A stretch of 64,000 bases of DNA from Streptomyces capillispiralis (GTDB taxonomy: Bacteria > Actinomycetota > Actinomycetes > Streptomycetales > Streptomycetaceae). Under the pieces are notes generated by a model. It was not told where the DNA came from and made no database searches. It was given only the letters and a program-made list of their open reading frames with translations. The stretch's first letter is position 1; each line of letters begins with the position of its first letter. Location: positions 2,326,501-2,390,500 of the forward strand of contig NZ_VIWV01000001.1 in NCBI RefSeq assembly GCF_007829875.1, written 5' to 3'. Made by a program: the position numbers and the translations under genes. Below, in pieces: positions 27,188 to 38,928 of this stretch.

Positions 27188-28738
27188 TCAGCCCATGAAC
27201 TTCTTGAACTCGTCGGGCAGCTCGAAGTCCTTGCCGCCCTGCTGCGGCAGCCCGAAGGCGTTACCGCCCTCCGCGGCGGCGGCGCGGCGCGCGGCCTCCT
27301 CCTGCTCCTGCTGCTTGCGCTTCATCGGGTTGCCGGAGCGCTGCTTGCCCTTGGCCTGCTTCTGCTTCTTCTTCGTCCGGCCGGGACCGCCGCCCATGCC
27401 CGGCATCCCGGGCATCCCCGGCATGCCGCCGCCCTGGGCCATGCGGGACATCATCTTGCGCGCCTCGAAGAACCGCTCGACCAGGTTCTTCACCGCGCTG
27501 ACCTCGACGCCGGAGCCCTTGGCGATACGGGCGCGGCGCGAGCCGTTGATGATCGTCGGCTCCTGGCGCTCGGCCGGGGTCATCGACTTGATGATCGCGG
27601 CCGTGCGGTCGACGTCCCGCTCGTCGAGGTTGTTGATCTGGTCCTTGATCTGGCCCATGCCCGGCAGCATGCCGAGCAGCTTGGAGATGGAGCCCATCTT
27701 GCGGACCTGCTCCATCTGGGCCAGGAAGTCGTCCAGGGTGAAGTCCTGGCCCTTCTTCGACGCCAGCTTGGAGGCCATCTTCTCGGCCTCTTCCTGGCTG
27801 AACGTCTTCTCCGCCTGCTCGATCAGGGTGAGCAGGTCACCCATGTCGAGGATGCGGGAGGCCATCCGGTCCGGGTGGAAGGCGTCGAAGTCGTCGAGCT
27901 TCTCGCCGTTCGAGGCGAACATGATCGGCTTGCCGGTGACGTGCCGGATCGACAGGGCGGCACCACCGCGCGCGTCACCGTCGAGCTTGGAGAGCACCAC
28001 GCCGTCGAAGCCGACGCCGTCGCGGAAGGCCTCGGCCGTGTTGACGGCGTCCTGGCCGATCATCGCGTCGACGACGAAGAGGATCTCGTCGGGCGAGACC
28101 GCGTCCCGGATGTCCGCGGCCTGCCGCATCATCTCCTGGTCGATGCCCAGGCGGCCGGCGGTGTCCACGATCACGATGTCGTGGACCTTGGTCCTGGCGA
28201 AGTCGATGGAGTCCTTGGCGACCTTCACCGGGTCGCCCACGCCGTTGCCCGGCTCGGGCGCGTAGACGGCCACGCCCGCGCGCTCGGCGACGACGCTGAG
28301 CTGGTTGACCGCGTTGGGGCGCTGGAGGTCGGCGGCGACCAGCACGGGCGAGTGGCCCTGCTCCTTCAGCCAGCGGCCGAGCTTGCCGGCGAGAGTGGTC
28401 TTACCGGCACCCTGCAGACCGGCCAGCATGATCACGGTGGGCGGCTGCTTGGCGAAGCGGAGACGGCGGGTCTCGCCGCCGAGGATCGTGACGAGCTCGT
28501 CGTTCACGATCTTCAGCACCTGCTGGGCGGGGTTCAGCGCCTTGGAGACCTCGGCGCCGAGCGCCCGCTCCTTGACGTTCTTGATGAACATGCGGACGAC
28601 CGGCAGGGCCACGTCCGCTTCCAGCAGGGCGATGCGGATCTCACGCGCCGTGGCGTCGATGTCCGCTTCGCTCAGCCGGCCTTTTCCGCGGAGGTTTTTG
28701 AAGGTCGCGCTGAGGCGGTCGGAGAGAGTATCGAACAC
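27188..28738 (-). CDS. ffh: signal recognition particle protein Ffh
   Basis: 516 residues. The N domain opens FDTLSDRLSATFKNLRGKG. The G domain has G1 LQGAGKTTLAGKLG, the insertion-box region, DTAGRLGIDQEMM and SKLDGDARGGAAL. The methionine-rich M domain follows (GSISKLLGMLPGMGQIKDQ; RRARIAKGSGVEVSAVKNLV; MSRMAQGGGMPGMPGMPG), ending in a Lys/Gln-rich tail. Ffh with 4.5S RNA targets nascent membrane and secreted proteins to FtsY, encoded 7 kb away. The GTG start excludes a longer frame with no similarity to Ffh. It is downstream of glnD. Confidence 0.98.
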   Translation of the reverse strand: MFDTLSDRLSATFKNLRGKGRLSEADIDATAREIRIALLEADVALPVVRMFIKNVKERALGAEVSKALNPAQQVLKIVNDELVTILGGETRRLRFAKQPPTVIMLAGLQGAGKTTLAGKLGRWLKEQGHSPVLVAADLQRPNAVNQLSVVAERAGVAVYAPEPGNGVGDPVKVAKDSIDFARTKVHDIVIVDTAGRLGIDQEMMRQAADIRDAVSPDEILFVVDAMIGQDAVNTAEAFRDGVGFDGVVLSKLDGDARGGAALSIRHVTGKPIMFASNGEKLDDFDAFHPDRMASRILDMGDLLTLIEQAEKTFSQEEAEKMASKLASKKGQDFTLDDFLAQMEQVRKMGSISKLLGMLPGMGQIKDQINNLDERDVDRTAAIIKSMTPAERQEPTIINGSRRARIAKGSGVEVSAVKNLVERFFEARKMMSRMAQGGGMPGMPGMPGMGGGPGRTKKKQKQAKGKQRSGNPMKRKQQEQEEAARRAAAAEGGNAFGLPQQGGKDFELPDEFKKFMG

Positions 28739-28792
28739 GGCGGCGTCGGTCCTCGGAGTCGGAGACAGGCTGGGGAATCGCCCTCCAGGGTA

Positions 28793-28808
28793 TCCCGGCG
28801 CGCCGGGA
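28793..28808 (-). terminator. Palindrome between glnD and ffh
   Basis: Perfect 16-base palindrome TCCCGGCGCGCCGGGA just after the glnD stop. Possible terminator or attenuator before ffh. Confidence 0.45.
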
Positions 28809-28821
28809 CACCGGAGTGTCC

Positions 28822-31263
28822 TCACCCACGCAACGTCTCCTCCAGTTTCCGCGCCACCTCGACCGCCTCGTCACCCGGCAGCCGCACACCCCGTTCCCGC
28901 GTCACGTAGAAGGCGTCCACGGCGTTCGCGCCCAGCGTGGAGGCGTGCGCGCTGCGCACCCGGACCCCCGCGTCCTCCAGCGCCCGCCCGATGCGGAACA
29001 GCAGGCCGGGCGCGTCCTGGGCGCGGACCTCGATCACCGTGGCGTGCCGGGAGGCGGCCGGGGCGACCGTCACGCGCGGCGGCGGGGCGACCACGCCGCG
29101 CCGCCTCGGGTACGCGGCGTCCCGTTCGGCGAGGCGCCCGGCGACGTCCAGGGTGCCGTCGAGGGCGCGCACGAGGTCGGCGCGGAGCCGGGCGGCCTGG
29201 GGCAGCGAGCCGTACTCGGCGGCGACCCGCCAGTCCAGCAGCAGCACGGAGCCCTCGACACCGGCCGGGAGGTCCAGGGCGCGCAGTTCGGCGGTGCGCA
29301 CGGTCAGCCGGTGCATGGCGAGCACCCCGGCGACCGCGGGCAGCACGCCCGGCTGGTCGGGTACGGCGACGACCAGTTCCACGCCGAGCGGCTCGGGGTC
29401 GCCGGAGGGCTCGGCGGGCGGCTCGGTCTGCGCGCGCAGGGCCAGCACCGGCGCGCCCGTGGCGACCGCCTCGAGCGCGAGGCGCTCCTGTTCCGCGGTG
29501 GGAGCCGCGCCCCCGGGATCGGCCGGTACGTCTCCGGACAGCACGGCGCGGACGCGTCCGACCAGGTCGGTGACGAGCGAGGCGCGCCAGGACGACCAGG
29601 CGGCCGGGCCGGTGGCCAGCGCGTCCGCCTCGGTGAGGGCGTGGAGCAGTTCGAGGGTGCCCTGGGAGCCGACGGCCTCGGCGACCGCGCGCACGGTGGC
29701 CGGGTCGTCCAGGTCGCGCCGGGTGGCGGTCTCGACGAGCAGCAGGTGGTGGCGTACGAGGGTGGCGATCACGGTGACGTCGTGCTGGTCGAAGCCGAGG
29801 CGGGCGGCCGTGTCCCGGGCGATGACCTCGCCGGCCACCGAGTGGTCGCCGGGCCAGCCCTTGCCGATGTCGTGCAGCAGCGCGGCGACCAGCAGCAGGT
29901 CGGGCCGGTGCACGCGCCGGGTGAACTCGGAGGCGCGGACGGCGGTCTCGATGAGGTGCCGGTCCACGGTCCACAGGTGCACGGCGTTGCGCTGGGGGCG
30001 GCAGCGGACCCGTTCCCAGTCCGGGAACAGGCCGTTGACCAGGCCTTCGGCCTCCAGTGCCTCCCAGACCTGCACCGTCGGCCGGCCGGAGCCGAGCAGG
30101 GTGACCAGTTGTTCGCGTGCCTCGGCGGGCCAGGGGGTGGGCAGGGGGCGTGCGGTGGTCGCCATGCGCCGTACGGCGTGCAGGGAGAGCGGGAGTCCGG
30201 CCTGCGCGGCGGCGGCCGCGGCGCGCAGGGGGAGCACGGGGTCCCGTTCGGGGCGCGCGGTACGGGCGAGCACCACTTCGCCGTCCTGTTCCACGACGCC
30301 TTCGGCGAGCGGGGAGCGCTCGGCGGTCGGTCTGCCGCCGCCCAGCATGGCGCGCAGCCGGGGCCGCACCGCGCGGGAGCGCAGCACACGGCCCACTTCG
30401 CGCCAGGTGACGTCACCGGCGTAGGCGATGACGCGCGCGGACTCGTAGACCTGCCGCAGCAGCGCGTCCGCGTCGAGCACGCCGAGTGCGGCCGCGACCT
30501 GGTCCTGTTCCTGGAGCGCGAGCCGGTCGGTGGCGCGGCCGGTCGTCAGGTGCAGGGCGTCGCGTACGTCGAGGAGGCGCCGGCGGGCTTCGGCGAGGCC
30601 CTCGCGCGGGGCGTCGGCGAGCCAGGAGGCGGCGACGGCGCGCAGCGCGGTGGCGTCGCGCAGTCCGCCGCGGGCCTCCTTGAGGTCGGGTTCCAGGAGG
30701 TACTGGAGCTCGCCCTGGCGTTCGGCGCGTTCCTCGCAGAGTTCCCGCAGGGCGGGGAGCCGTTTCGGGGCCTGGTTGCGCCAGTCGGCGAGGACCGCCG
30801 TGCGCAGTGCGGTGGTGAGACCGAGGTCACCGGCGAGGTGCCGGGCGTCCAGCAGTCCGAGCTGCACCTTGAGGTCCTCGCCCGCGGTCTTGCGGGCCTC
30901 CGCCGGGGTGCGGACGGAGTGGTCGAGGGCGAGCCCGAGGTCCCAGACGGGGTACCAGAGGCGGTCCGCGAGGGCGGCGACCGCCCGGGGGTCGCCACCG
31001 TCGTGCAGCAGGAGCAGGTCGAGGTCGCTGCGCGGGGACAGTTCCGCGCGCCCGTAGCCGCCGACGGCGACCAGGGAGACCCCGCGCGCGCCCTGCGCGC
31101 CCGCCGCGAACAGCCCGGTGAGCCAGTCGTCGGTGAGGTCCGCCAGGGCGGTACGGCGCGGCGGCCCGGACCGCGTCTCCTCGGTGAGGAGGCGCAGCCG
31201 GGCCGCCGCGTAGCCGCCGGGTCCCGAGTCCTCTGTCTCGTCGTGCATGTCCGTGCCCGTCAC
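28822..31263 (-). CDS. glnD: GlnD, PII nucleotidyltransferase/removing enzyme
   Basis: 813 residues in the four-part GlnD layout. The nucleotidyltransferase domain has GGYGRAELSPRSDLDLLLL (residues 68-86; metal ligands D80 and D82). A GlnD linker follows, then an HD domain (AALLHDIGKGWPGDHSVAGE). Two ACT domains at the C-terminus (VAVPDQPGVLPAVAGVL and VRAQDAPGLLFRIGRAL) sense glutamine. In S. coelicolor GlnD adenylylates, rather than uridylylates, GlnK at Tyr51. The GTG start has AGGAG seven bases ahead; an ATG five codons later is possible. Last gene of amtB-glnK-glnD, 28 bases after glnK. Confidence 0.96.
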   Translation of the reverse strand: MTGTDMHDETEDSGPGGYAAARLRLLTEETRSGPPRRTALADLTDDWLTGLFAAGAQGARGVSLVAVGGYGRAELSPRSDLDLLLLHDGGDPRAVAALADRLWYPVWDLGLALDHSVRTPAEARKTAGEDLKVQLGLLDARHLAGDLGLTTALRTAVLADWRNQAPKRLPALRELCEERAERQGELQYLLEPDLKEARGGLRDATALRAVAASWLADAPREGLAEARRRLLDVRDALHLTTGRATDRLALQEQDQVAAALGVLDADALLRQVYESARVIAYAGDVTWREVGRVLRSRAVRPRLRAMLGGGRPTAERSPLAEGVVEQDGEVVLARTARPERDPVLPLRAAAAAAQAGLPLSLHAVRRMATTARPLPTPWPAEAREQLVTLLGSGRPTVQVWEALEAEGLVNGLFPDWERVRCRPQRNAVHLWTVDRHLIETAVRASEFTRRVHRPDLLLVAALLHDIGKGWPGDHSVAGEVIARDTAARLGFDQHDVTVIATLVRHHLLLVETATRRDLDDPATVRAVAEAVGSQGTLELLHALTEADALATGPAAWSSWRASLVTDLVGRVRAVLSGDVPADPGGAAPTAEQERLALEAVATGAPVLALRAQTEPPAEPSGDPEPLGVELVVAVPDQPGVLPAVAGVLAMHRLTVRTAELRALDLPAGVEGSVLLLDWRVAAEYGSLPQAARLRADLVRALDGTLDVAGRLAERDAAYPRRRGVVAPPPRVTVAPAASRHATVIEVRAQDAPGLLFRIGRALEDAGVRVRSAHASTLGANAVDAFYVTRERGVRLPGDEAVEVARKLEETLRG

Positions 31264-31291
31264 CCGGCGGCTCCTGTTCTGTTCGGCTGCC

Positions 31292-33313
<2,022 letters not shown>

Positions 33314-34810
33314 TCAGACCGCTTCCGCGGTCTCGGGCAGCTCGATCGCGAGCCGCTCGGTGAGCCGCACGACTTCGGCGAGGTCCCCGAAGTCGCGCAC
33401 GGCCGTGTCGACCGTCTTTCGGATACGAGTGTTGAGGCGCTCGGAGCGGACCTTCTTGGCCGCCTTGATGGCCTCGGTGGCGAGGACCGCGCCCTGCTCG
33501 GGCTCGAGCTGGAGCAGGTGGACCGTGGCCATGCCGATGAGGTTGAGGGCGTAGGACCGCTGGTGTTCGCCGCCCTCCTGGCCGAACAGTTCCACGGCCC
33601 GCCTCATCAGTGGTTCGGCGAGGGAGGCGTAGGTGGGGCTGCGGCCGGCGACGTAGGCGAGGTCGCGGAAGGAGTGGGCGTTCTCCGCGTAGAGCTCGGC
33701 CTCGGAGAAGAAGCGGATCCAGTTGGGGTCCGGCTCGTCCCACTCGTCGGCCTCGGCGAAGGTGTCCTCGGCCATCCGGACCGCGCGCTTGCACCGGCCG
33801 GGCTGCCCCATGTTGGCGTAGGCGCGGGCCTCCATCGCATACAGCATCGACTGGGTGCGCGGGCTCGCGCAGTCCCGGCTGCCGTACTGGGCGAGGTGGA
33901 TCAGCTCCAGGGCGTCCTCGGGCCGGCCGAGGTGGATCATCTGCCGGCTCATGCTGGACAGGACGTAGGAGCCGAGCGGCCGGTCACCGGCCTCCTTGGC
34001 GGCGTGCAGGGCGAGCACGAAGTACTTCTGCGCGGTGGGCTGCAGCCCGACGTCGTACGACATCCAGCCGGCCAGTTCGGCGAGTTCGGCGGCGACCTTG
34101 AACAGCCGCCGGGCGGTGGCCTCGGGCTGGGGTTCCTGGAGGAGGTCGGTCACCTCGTGCAGCTGCCCGACGACGGCCTTGCGGCGCAGGCCGCCGCCGC
34201 ACTGGGCGTCCCACTGCCGGAACATCACGGTGGTGGTCTCCAGCAGGTCCAGCTCGGGCTGGGAGAGCCGGCCCCGGGCGCGCGCGGAGGAGGACACCGG
34301 GTCGGGTTCGGGCCGGGACGAGGGGGCGGAGGGGGTGGGGACGAGCCAGCGCTGCATGGGCTCGATGAGGGACGGGCCCGCGGAGAGGGCCAGCGAGCTC
34401 CCGAGGAAGCCGCGCCGCGCCAGCATCAGGTCGCTGCGCGAGAACTCGCTGATCAGGGCCACGGTCTGCGGGCCCGTCCAGGGCAGGTCGACGCCGGTCG
34501 CCGAGGGCGCCGGGCGGGTGGTGCGCAGGCCCAGGTCCTCGACGGAGACCACGACACCGAAGCGTTCGGAGAACAGCTCCGAGAGGATCTTGGGGATCGG
34601 CTCGCGCGGGTTCTCCCCGTCCAGCCAGCGGCGGACCCGGGAGGTGTCGGTGGAGATGTGGTTGGCACCCAACTGGCGTGCTCTGCGGTTGACTTGGCGG
34701 GCGAGCTCGCCCTTGGACCAGCCGCTGCGGACGAACCACGAGGCGAGCAGCTCGTTCGGGCGTTTCTCCGCACCGGTCGCGTTCGCCCCGCCACCGCCGT
34801 TGCCGCTCAC
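33314..34810 (-). CDS. nsdA: NsdA, negative regulator of differentiation and antibiotic production
   Basis: 498 residues. The N-terminal ~90 residues look like a helix-turn-helix of the Streptomyces type that reads ELLASWFVRSGWSKGELARQ, then VRRWLDGENPREPIPKIL. The rest is helical and TPR-like (LFKVAAELAELAGWMSYDVG, YVLSSMSRQMIHLGRPEDAL, MEARAYANMGQPGRCKRAV). It matches my recollection of NsdA of S. coelicolor, whose loss raises actinorhodin and sporulation, and its place between amtB and the PrimPol-like gene agrees. GTG start; the longer frame has no ribosome site. Mechanism of repression is unknown. Confidence 0.85.
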   Translation of the reverse strand: MSGNGGGGANATGAEKRPNELLASWFVRSGWSKGELARQVNRRARQLGANHISTDTSRVRRWLDGENPREPIPKILSELFSERFGVVVSVEDLGLRTTRPAPSATGVDLPWTGPQTVALISEFSRSDLMLARRGFLGSSLALSAGPSLIEPMQRWLVPTPSAPSSRPEPDPVSSSARARGRLSQPELDLLETTTVMFRQWDAQCGGGLRRKAVVGQLHEVTDLLQEPQPEATARRLFKVAAELAELAGWMSYDVGLQPTAQKYFVLALHAAKEAGDRPLGSYVLSSMSRQMIHLGRPEDALELIHLAQYGSRDCASPRTQSMLYAMEARAYANMGQPGRCKRAVRMAEDTFAEADEWDEPDPNWIRFFSEAELYAENAHSFRDLAYVAGRSPTYASLAEPLMRRAVELFGQEGGEHQRSYALNLIGMATVHLLQLEPEQGAVLATEAIKAAKKVRSERLNTRIRKTVDTAVRDFGDLAEVVRLTERLAIELPETAEAV

Positions 34811-35256
34811 TGGAACGCCCCCATCCCTGAAGACCACTTGTCGCCGAGTGCGCCAAGCCCTATCAGAATGCCGGTCGTCGAAGCCGCCCGTCCGGCGGTT
34901 GTCACCCTTCGAACGGAAACCCGAGTTGCCCCCGGCATACCCACGAGTGCATGTGCCCCAAGAAGCCGTGCACACAAAGTAACCCTACGATCACCCGTCC
35001 CACCATGGCGGAATCACAATCGCCACCATTCGCCACCCCTTCGAATGAACTCAGCGTCGCCGAGGCGCGATTGACTTGACACAGGACAGCCAGGAGTGGA
35101 TGCAGCGATGCGCACAGGGGCGCGCATCGCCGGACACACCACCCCGGGCACCCCCAGGCGCCGATTGTGCGGAGCGGCACGGGGAAGTCGGAAACAGAGA
35201 GTCACATTCTGCGTTCGCTACGTGACCAGCGGTACGTCGGACCCGTTGGAGGGGGC
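34811..35256. other. 446-base divergent spacer upstream of nsdA
   Basis: Should carry promoters for nsdA (minus) and the PrimPol-like gene (plus). TTGACT/TTGACA hexamers overlap at 35071-35081 on the plus strand without a good -10 partner. Less GC-rich than its surroundings. No gene or RNA recognised. Confidence 0.5.
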
Positions 35257-35922
35257 ATGGGCTTCACGATCGGTATCAGCCGGGGCATCCGCGACATCCG
35301 GTCCGGCTCGCGCCGCCGCGGCCGCGGGTCGGACGGCACGGCCGTGGCGGAGTACACCGGGCTGTGGGGCTGGGACGTGGTGCCGGGCGTCCGGGCCGCC
35401 GCGGGCGCCTGCTCCTGCGGGCGGGCCGACTGCCGGGCACCGGGCGCGCATCCGCTGCACCTCGCCCCGGTGATCCGCGCCGGGGCGCCGCTGGACGAGG
35501 TGACCGGCATCTGGTCGGAGTTCCCGGGCGCCTCGGTGATGCTGCCGGTGGGGCGGGCGTTCGACGTGATCGAGGTCGCCGAGGCGGCCGGGCGCCACGC
35601 CCTGGCCCGGCTGGAGCGCATGGGCCTGCCGGTCGGCCCGGTCGCCGCCACTCCGGACGGCCGCGCGCAGTTCCTCGTCGCCCCCGGTGCCGCCGCCGGC
35701 CTGCCCGAGCTGCTCTACCGGATGGGCTGGGACGACCCCGGTGCCCTGGACCTGCGGGGCCTGGGGCCCGGCGCGCACATCACCGCTCCGCCGTCCGACC
35801 GGGGCGGCCTGGGTCCGGTGCGCTGGCTGCGCTCCCCCGCCCTGGACTCGGGGTCCCGGCCGCCCGAGGCGCGGCTGCTGCTGGGCACGCTGGCGTACGT
35901 GGCGCACCGGTCGGGGACGTAG
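35257..35922 (+). CDS. bifunctional primase/polymerase (PrimPol)-like N-terminal domain protein
   Basis: 221 residues. The segment CSCGRADCRAPGAHPLHLAP matches the cysteine and PGxHP signature of the archaeal/plasmid PrimPol N-terminal domain. The next strand (SVMLPVGRAFDVIEVAEAAG) occupies the place of the catalytic acidic pair but reads DVIEV instead of DxD. No helicase domain follows. It is therefore a domain-only, possibly inactive relative, common next to nsdA in Streptomyces. GGAGG lies just ahead of the ATG. It converges on ftsY through a shared terminator. Function unknown. Confidence 0.75.
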   Translation: MGFTIGISRGIRDIRSGSRRRGRGSDGTAVAEYTGLWGWDVVPGVRAAAGACSCGRADCRAPGAHPLHLAPVIRAGAPLDEVTGIWSEFPGASVMLPVGRAFDVIEVAEAAGRHALARLERMGLPVGPVAATPDGRAQFLVAPGAAAGLPELLYRMGWDDPGALDLRGLGPGAHITAPPSDRGGLGPVRWLRSPALDSGSRPPEARLLLGTLAYVAHRSGT

Positions 35923-35955
35923 CGCGCCCCGCGCGGTGTCCGGCCCGGACACGGC

Positions 35956-35995
35956 GAAGCGCCCGTCCCCCGAGCGGTTCGGGGGCGGGCGCTTC
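35956..35995. terminator. Bidirectional terminator between the PrimPol-like gene and ftsY
   Basis: GAAGCGCCC pairs with GGGCGCTTC, and the stem continues through CCCCC/GGGGG after a one-base bulge, making about 15 bp around a 9-base loop. Confidence 0.8.
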
Positions 35996-36027
35996 CTCGC
36001 GTCTGCCGGATCCTCCTGGGTGCGACG

Positions 36028-37230
36028 TCACTCCCCGATGAGGGCGTCCACGAACGCCTCCGGCTCGAAGGGCGCCAGGTCGTCCGCGCCCTCGCCCAGC
36101 CCGATCAGCTTGACCGGCACGCCCAGCTCGCGCTGCACGGCGATCACGATGCCGCCCTTGGCGGTGCCGTCCAGCTTGGTGAGCACGATGCCGGTGATGT
36201 CGACGACCTCGGCGAAGACCCGTGCCTGCACGAGACCGTTCTGACCGGTGGTGGCGTCGAGCACCAGCAGCACCTCGTCCAGCGGGGCCTGCTTCTCCAC
36301 GACCCGCTTGACCTTGCCGAGCTCGTCCATGAGACCGGTCTTGGTGTGCAGCCGGCCGGCGGTGTCGATGAGCACGGCGTCGGCGGCCATCTCCTTGCCC
36401 TCCTTGACCGCGTCGAACGCGACGGAGGCCGGGTCACCGCCCTCGGGGCCGCGCACGATGTGGGCGCCGACCCGCTCGCCCCAGGTCTGCAGCTGGTCGG
36501 CGGCGGCGGCACGGAAGGTGTCGGCGGCGCCGAGGACGACGGTGTTGCCGTCGGCGACCAGCACGCGGGCGAGCTTGCCGGTGGTGGTGGTCTTGCCGGT
36601 GCCGTTGACGCCGACGACCATCACGACGCCGGGGCCGCCGGCCGCGTTCTCGGTGTGCACGGTGCGGTCCATCGTGGGGCCGACCAGCGTGACGAGTTCC
36701 TCGCGGAGCAGTCCGCGCAGTTCCTCGGGGGTGCGGGTGCCGAGCACCTTCACGCGCTCGCGCAGCCGCTCGACCAGCTCCTGGGTGGGCAGCACGCCGA
36801 CGTCGGCGGTGAGCAGGGTGTCCTCGATCTCCTCCCAGGTGTCCTCGTCGAGGTGCTCGCGGGACAGCAGGGTGAGCAGGCCCTTGCCCAGGGCGTTCTG
36901 CGAACGGGAGAGCCGGGCGCGCAGCCGGACCAGCCGGCCCGCGGTGGGCTCCGGGATCTCGATCGCGGGAGCCTCCGCGGCGGGCGGCTCCTCGATGACG
37001 ACGGGACCGGCGCCCGTCGGAAGATCAACCTCCTCTATGGTGCGCCGCGGTTCCTCCCGCGGCGTCTCGGCCTCGTCGCCGACGTGCGGCTCGGCCGGAG
37101 GGGCGGTGATGTCGGGCGCGGCGGGGGGCGGCGGGGGCAGCGGCTTCTTGCGCCGGCTGCCGACGATGAGCCCGCCGAGCGCGCCGAGCACGACCACGGC
37201 GATGACTACAGCAAGGATGACGATGTCCAT
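36028..37230 (-). CDS. ftsY: signal recognition particle receptor FtsY
   Basis: 400 residues. Unlike E. coli FtsY it begins with a true membrane anchor (residues 2-24, IVILAVVIAVVVLGALGGLIVG), then ~75 acidic Pro/Glu-rich residues (the A domain). The NG domain follows: GVNGTGKTTTTGKLARVLVA (G1), DTAGRLHTKTGLMDEL and LTKLDGTAKGGIVI. ATG start chosen at the anchor; upstream codons are not conserved in type. It is the partner GTPase of Ffh in this window and stands alone between terminators. Confidence 0.97.
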   Translation of the reverse strand: MDIVILAVVIAVVVLGALGGLIVGSRRKKPLPPPPPAAPDITAPPAEPHVGDEAETPREEPRRTIEEVDLPTGAGPVVIEEPPAAEAPAIEIPEPTAGRLVRLRARLSRSQNALGKGLLTLLSREHLDEDTWEEIEDTLLTADVGVLPTQELVERLRERVKVLGTRTPEELRGLLREELVTLVGPTMDRTVHTENAAGGPGVVMVVGVNGTGKTTTTGKLARVLVADGNTVVLGAADTFRAAAADQLQTWGERVGAHIVRGPEGGDPASVAFDAVKEGKEMAADAVLIDTAGRLHTKTGLMDELGKVKRVVEKQAPLDEVLLVLDATTGQNGLVQARVFAEVVDITGIVLTKLDGTAKGGIVIAVQRELGVPVKLIGLGEGADDLAPFEPEAFVDALIGE

Positions 37231-37340
37231 AACGCGTCCAGTATCGGCCATGGGCCCCCGGCCGACCCGACGCCGACCCGCACGGGCCGCCCGCGCGGCG
37301 CGGCGCGCACCGGACCCGCCCCGCCCGCGCCCGCGGCACG

Positions 37341-37389
37341 CACGCCGCCGCCCCGGCGCGAGCGGTGCTCGGGCCGGGGCGGCGGCGTG
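37341..37389 (-). terminator. Terminator downstream of glcP
   Basis: 17-bp perfect stem (CACGCCGCCGCCCCGGC and its complement), 15-base loop, 60 bases after the glcP stop and before ftsY. Confidence 0.8.
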
Positions 37390-37449
37390 TACGGGGAGAG
37401 GGGCAGCGGGGACTTCGCCCTTCTCCCCGGGTCCGGGGAGGGCGGACGG

Positions 37450-38868
37450 TCAGCCCATCTCCTCCAGGGCCTTGCCCTTCGTCTCCTTCACGAACTTCAG
37501 GACGAAGGGGATGGAGAGCGCGGCGCAGACCGTGTAGATCACGTAGGTGACCGACAGGTTCCAGTCGGCCAGCGAGGGGAAGCTCGCGGTGATGGCCCAG
37601 TTGGCGATCCACTGCGCGGCGGCGGCGACACCCAGGGCGGCGGCGCGGATCCGGTTGGGGAACATCTCGCCGAGCATGACCCAGACGACCACACCCCACG
37701 ACAGGGCGAAGAAGAGCACGAAGACGTGGGCGGCGATCAGGGCGACCCAGCCCTGGGTGGCGGGCAGCTGTCCGTCGACGAGGTCGGAGGAGAAGGCCCA
37801 GGCCTCCAGTGCGAGGCCGATCACCATGCCGACCGAGCCGATGATCGCCAGGGGGCGGCGGCCGATGCGGTCGACGAAGATCATCGCGATGACGGTGCCG
37901 ACGATGTTGATGATCGACGTGGTGAAGGAGTAGAAGAACGAGTCCGCCGGGTCGACGCCCACCGACTGCCACAGCGTCGCCGAGTAGTAGAACGCGACGT
38001 TGATGCCGACGAACTGCTGGAACACCGACAGGCCGATACCGATCCAGACGATCGGCTTGAAGAAGAAGCTGCCGCCGAGCAGGTCCTTGAAGGACGACTT
38101 CTCCTCGCGGTGCATCGCCGACTCGATCTCGGTGACGCGGGCGTCGAGGTCGATGTCCTTGCCCTCGACCTCTTCGAGGATCTGCCGGGCGCGCTCGTGC
38201 TTGCCGACCGAGATCAGGTAGCGGGGGGACTCGGGGATGGCGAAGGAGAGCAGGCCGTAGAGGACGGCCGGGACGACCATGACGCCGAGCATCAGCTGCC
38301 AGGCCTCAAGGCCCAGCAGCTCACCGCGCTGGTCGCCGTCGGCGGCGTTCAGGATGCCCCAGTTGACCAGCTGCGACACGGCGATGCCGACCACGATCGC
38401 GGCCTGCTGGAAGGAGCCGAGCCGGCCCCGGTAGGCGGGCGGGGCGACCTCGGCGATGTAGGCCGGGCCGATCACGGAGGCCATGCCGATGGCGAAGCCG
38501 CCGACGACCCGCCAGAAGGCGAGGTCCCACAGCGAGAACGGCAGCGCGGAGCCGACGGCGCTGACGGTGAACAGGACCGCGGCGATCTGCATGCACCGGA
38601 TGCGGCCGATGCGGTCGGCTATCCGGCCGGCGGTCGCGGCGCCCACGGCACAGCCGATCAGCGCGACGGCGATGACCTGCGCGAGCGCGGCCGAACCGAT
38701 GTCGTAGCGGTCCCGCACGGCCTCGACCGCACCGTTGATCACGGAACTGTCGTAGCCGAAGAGGAAACCGCCCATCGCGGCCGCCGCCGCGATGAAGATG
38801 ACGTGCCCGAGATGTTCGGGATGAGCCGTCCTGGCTCCTGATGTCTGTGCCTGCGCGGTGCTGGTCAC
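37450..38868 (-). CDS. glcP: glucose permease GlcP (MFS sugar porter)
   Basis: 472 residues with twelve membrane helices. Sugar-porter signatures: FLFGYDSSVINGAV in helix 1, GRIADRIGRIRCM and DRIGRRPLAIIG in the two inter-helix loops, PESPRYLISVGKHERA after helix 6, and GLSVFQQFVGINVAFYYSA in helix 7. Streptomyces takes up glucose through GlcP, not a PTS, and its uptake is tied to glucose-kinase-dependent carbon repression. GAGGAG precedes the GTG start by six bases, excluding the longer frame. Repeated TGAAG motifs fill the promoter region. Confidence 0.92.
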   Translation of the reverse strand: MTSTAQAQTSGARTAHPEHLGHVIFIAAAAAMGGFLFGYDSSVINGAVEAVRDRYDIGSAALAQVIAVALIGCAVGAATAGRIADRIGRIRCMQIAAVLFTVSAVGSALPFSLWDLAFWRVVGGFAIGMASVIGPAYIAEVAPPAYRGRLGSFQQAAIVVGIAVSQLVNWGILNAADGDQRGELLGLEAWQLMLGVMVVPAVLYGLLSFAIPESPRYLISVGKHERARQILEEVEGKDIDLDARVTEIESAMHREEKSSFKDLLGGSFFFKPIVWIGIGLSVFQQFVGINVAFYYSATLWQSVGVDPADSFFYSFTTSIINIVGTVIAMIFVDRIGRRPLAIIGSVGMVIGLALEAWAFSSDLVDGQLPATQGWVALIAAHVFVLFFALSWGVVVWVMLGEMFPNRIRAAALGVAAAAQWIANWAITASFPSLADWNLSVTYVIYTVCAALSIPFVLKFVKETKGKALEEMG

Positions 38869-38928
38869 GTGTACTCCTCGGGCCACCGGCAACATCGCCG
38901 GATGGGGGGTCAGCCCTTCGAGGTCCAG

